Shown here one piece after another: positions 62,943-64,000 of a DNA stretch of 64,000 nucleotides (within the stretch, counting starts at the first letter, position 1; every line of letters starts with the position of its first letter). The notes beneath the pieces were generated by a model. It did not search any database. It worked only from the letters and a program-made list of their open reading frames with translations, and was not told where the DNA came from. The stretch lies in the NCBI RefSeq assembly GCF_022179545.1, contig NZ_AP025518.1, positions 5,270,001-5,334,000 of the forward strand, written 5' to 3'. This stretch comes from Mycolicibacterium fortuitum subsp. fortuitum. Its GTDB lineage: Bacteria; Actinomycetota; Actinomycetes; Mycobacteriales; Mycobacteriaceae. The position numbers and the translations under genes are program-made.

Positions 62943-64000
62943 TCAGGGGAAGGCCCCGTTGACCACCGGCTGGGTGATCATGCCCTTCTCCACGCCCCAC
63001 ATCGTGGCGATCGTGCGATATTCGCCGGTGCTCATCACATGCTCCAGCGCCAACCGCAGGGACTCGGCCAGCCCGGATCCCTTGGCCACCGGCCAGCCAT
63101 AAGGTGCGGAGTCGAACACCTCGCCGGCCGGCTCCAACGCGCTACCGCTCAGCTTGATCGCAAACCCGGTCACAGGCGAATCAGCCGTCATGGCGTCCAC
63201 CTCACCGGCGATCAGGGCGGCCGTCACCTCGTCCTGATGGGTGCGCACCACCTTCTCGACCGGCGGCAGTCCGGCCGCCACGCACGCATCCGACTTGGAC
63301 GGGATCTCCTGGGTGTCCTGAATCGTGCTGTAGGCCACGCCAACTCGCAGCCCGCACGGAGAACCCGGGTCTGCCGATGACCCGGCTCGCCGCGCCCACA
63401 GCGTGCCCGCCTCGAAGTAGGTGACGAAATCGACTTGTTGCTCACGCTCGGCGGTGTCGGTCATCGACGACATGCCGACGTTGAAGTTGCCGTCGGCCAC
63501 CGACGGCAGGATCCCTTCGAAACCGGTCTCCCGGAAGTCGGGCACCAGGCCCATCGTGCGCGCCACGGCCTTCATCAGATCGATGTCGAACCCGACGATC
63601 TCACCGCTGGAGTTCTTGAACTCGTTGGGCGCGTAGGGCACATTCACGCCGACCACCAACCGGCCGGAGTCACGGATATCGGCCGGCACCGTCTTGGCGA
63701 TCTTGTCCACCGCACCCGTCGGCGCCTGCACCGGACCGGAACCGGCCGAACCGGCCGCATTGGCGACCCGGTCTGGGTCGCTGCCGCGAAGCTGCCAGAT
63801 CCCCACCGCGCACAACGCGGCCACCAGCACCGTGGCACCGGCGATCACGGCCACCTTCTTCGACACCCGCACCCGGGTCGGAACCCGTTGCGCGGAATGG
63901 CGTCCCGACCGCCCGGTGGTCCGCACCGGCACCCGCAGCGCAGCTCGAGCCGCAGCCGCCAGCGCCCCGGCACTCTGATACCGCTTGGACGGCTTCTTGG
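62943..64000 (-). CDS. Ser/Thr kinase fused to periplasmic solute-binding domain, 5' end beyond window
   Basis: The frame is open from the window edge to TGA at 62943 (352 codons seen). The first codons read KKPSKRYQSAGALAAAARAA, the subdomain XI end of mycobacterial Ser/Thr kinases (compare DRYGSAGALGRAAKRAL in the kinase at 42657). A basic linker and one TM helix follow (VAVIAGATVLVAALCAVGIW), then an extracellular bacterial solute-binding family 3 domain: RLVVGVNVPYAPNEFKNSSG, VGFDIDLMKAVARTMGL, GILPSVADGNFNVGMSSMTD and ALIAGEVDAMTADSPVTGFA. This domain resembles glutamine/polar amino-acid binding proteins (GlnH). A GTG at 63932 could start a shorter binding protein, but the kinase-like upstream residues in the same frame favour a receptor kinase. 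Confidence 0.8.
   Translation of the reverse strand, partial: KKPSKRYQSAGALAAAARAALRVPVRTTGRSGRHSAQRVPTRVRVSKKVAVIAGATVLVAALCAVGIWQLRGSDPDRVANAAGSAGSGPVQAPTGAVDKIAKTVPADIRDSGRLVVGVNVPYAPNEFKNSSGEIVGFDIDLMKAVARTMGLVPDFRETGFEGILPSVADGNFNVGMSSMTDTAEREQQVDFVTYFEAGTLWARRAGSSADPGSPCGLRVGVAYSTIQDTQEIPSKSDACVAAGLPPVEKVVRTHQDEVTAALIAGEVDAMTADSPVTGFAIKLSGSALEPAGEVFDSAPYGWPVAKGSGLAESLRLALEHVMSTGEYRTIATMWGVEKGMITQPVVNGAFP

Overview
The window is high-GC actinobacterial DNA, almost certainly from a rapidly growing mycobacterium (Mycolicibacterium or a close relative). The evidence is a pair of cyclopropane-mycolic-acid-synthase-type methyltransferases, a KasA/KasB-type ketoacyl synthase, PknH-like lipoproteins, type VII secretion (ESX) substrate-like proteins, two Ser/Thr receptor kinases, a rifampin ADP-ribosyltransferase of the M. 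smegmatis Arr type, and an ABC transporter pair matching Rv0072/Rv0073 in size and domains. Genes are dense, many overlap by ATGA or TGATG, and GTG and TTG starts are frequent.

Layout. 1-9.5 kb: Ca2+/H+ exchanger (5'-complete, cut by the window edge), a phytase-like esterase lipoprotein, an SMC/RloC-like ATPase with a possible HEPN nuclease tail, a metallophosphoesterase and an MscS channel. 9.7-11.7 kb: OPT transporter. 11.9-14.1 kb: decayed remnant of a T7SS-secreted amidase-toxin locus whose partner gene is split by a complete IS3-family element (3-bp target duplication). 14.7-16.5 kb: EEP phosphatase/nuclease and HNH endonuclease. 16.5-17.6 kb: dead pnuC-nadR nicotinamide riboside salvage genes. 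18.0-29.2 kb: a DISARM-like defence island (5mC methyltransferase, two unrecognised proteins, a NERD/UvrD-type helicase with an in-frame amber stop, DrmA, DrmB and a convergent Vsr endonuclease). 29.6-33.1 kb: an OYE / DJ-1 / acetoacetate-decarboxylase-like operon, divergent from a TetR regulator across a long inverted repeat. 33.7-37.9 kb: a second copy of the T7SS amidase-toxin locus, split exactly at its predicted catalytic cysteine codon by a complete IS21-family element (5-bp target duplication).

38-49 kb: SDR enzyme, arr, Mut7-C protein, deazaflavin-dependent oxidoreductase-like protein, lipoproteins, a PASTA-less receptor kinase, and an ABC permease plus ATPase with cyclic-nucleotide-binding domain. 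49-52 kb: two mycolate methyltransferases and a ketoacyl synthase that has Asp in place of the catalytic Cys. 52-60 kb: NYN/LOTUS-like protein, galactokinase, patatin, FAD monooxygenase, a secreted HNH-nuclease-like protein overlapping a SUKH-like protein and a Pro/Gly-rich membrane protein (possible toxin-immunity operon), and a P450. 60-64 kb: two paralogous PknH-like lipoproteins with duplicated leader DNA flanking a GH25-like lysozyme, and at the window edge the C-terminal part of what reads as a Ser/Thr kinase fused to a periplasmic amino-acid-binding domain.

The common theme is conflict biology (DISARM-like, RloC-like, T7SS toxins, HNH/SUKH), with several components visibly inactivated by IS insertion or nonsense mutation. 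The rest is ordinary mycobacterial cell-envelope and metabolic content. No tRNA, rRNA, CRISPR array or integrase was seen. All family assignments are by reading motifs, without database searches.
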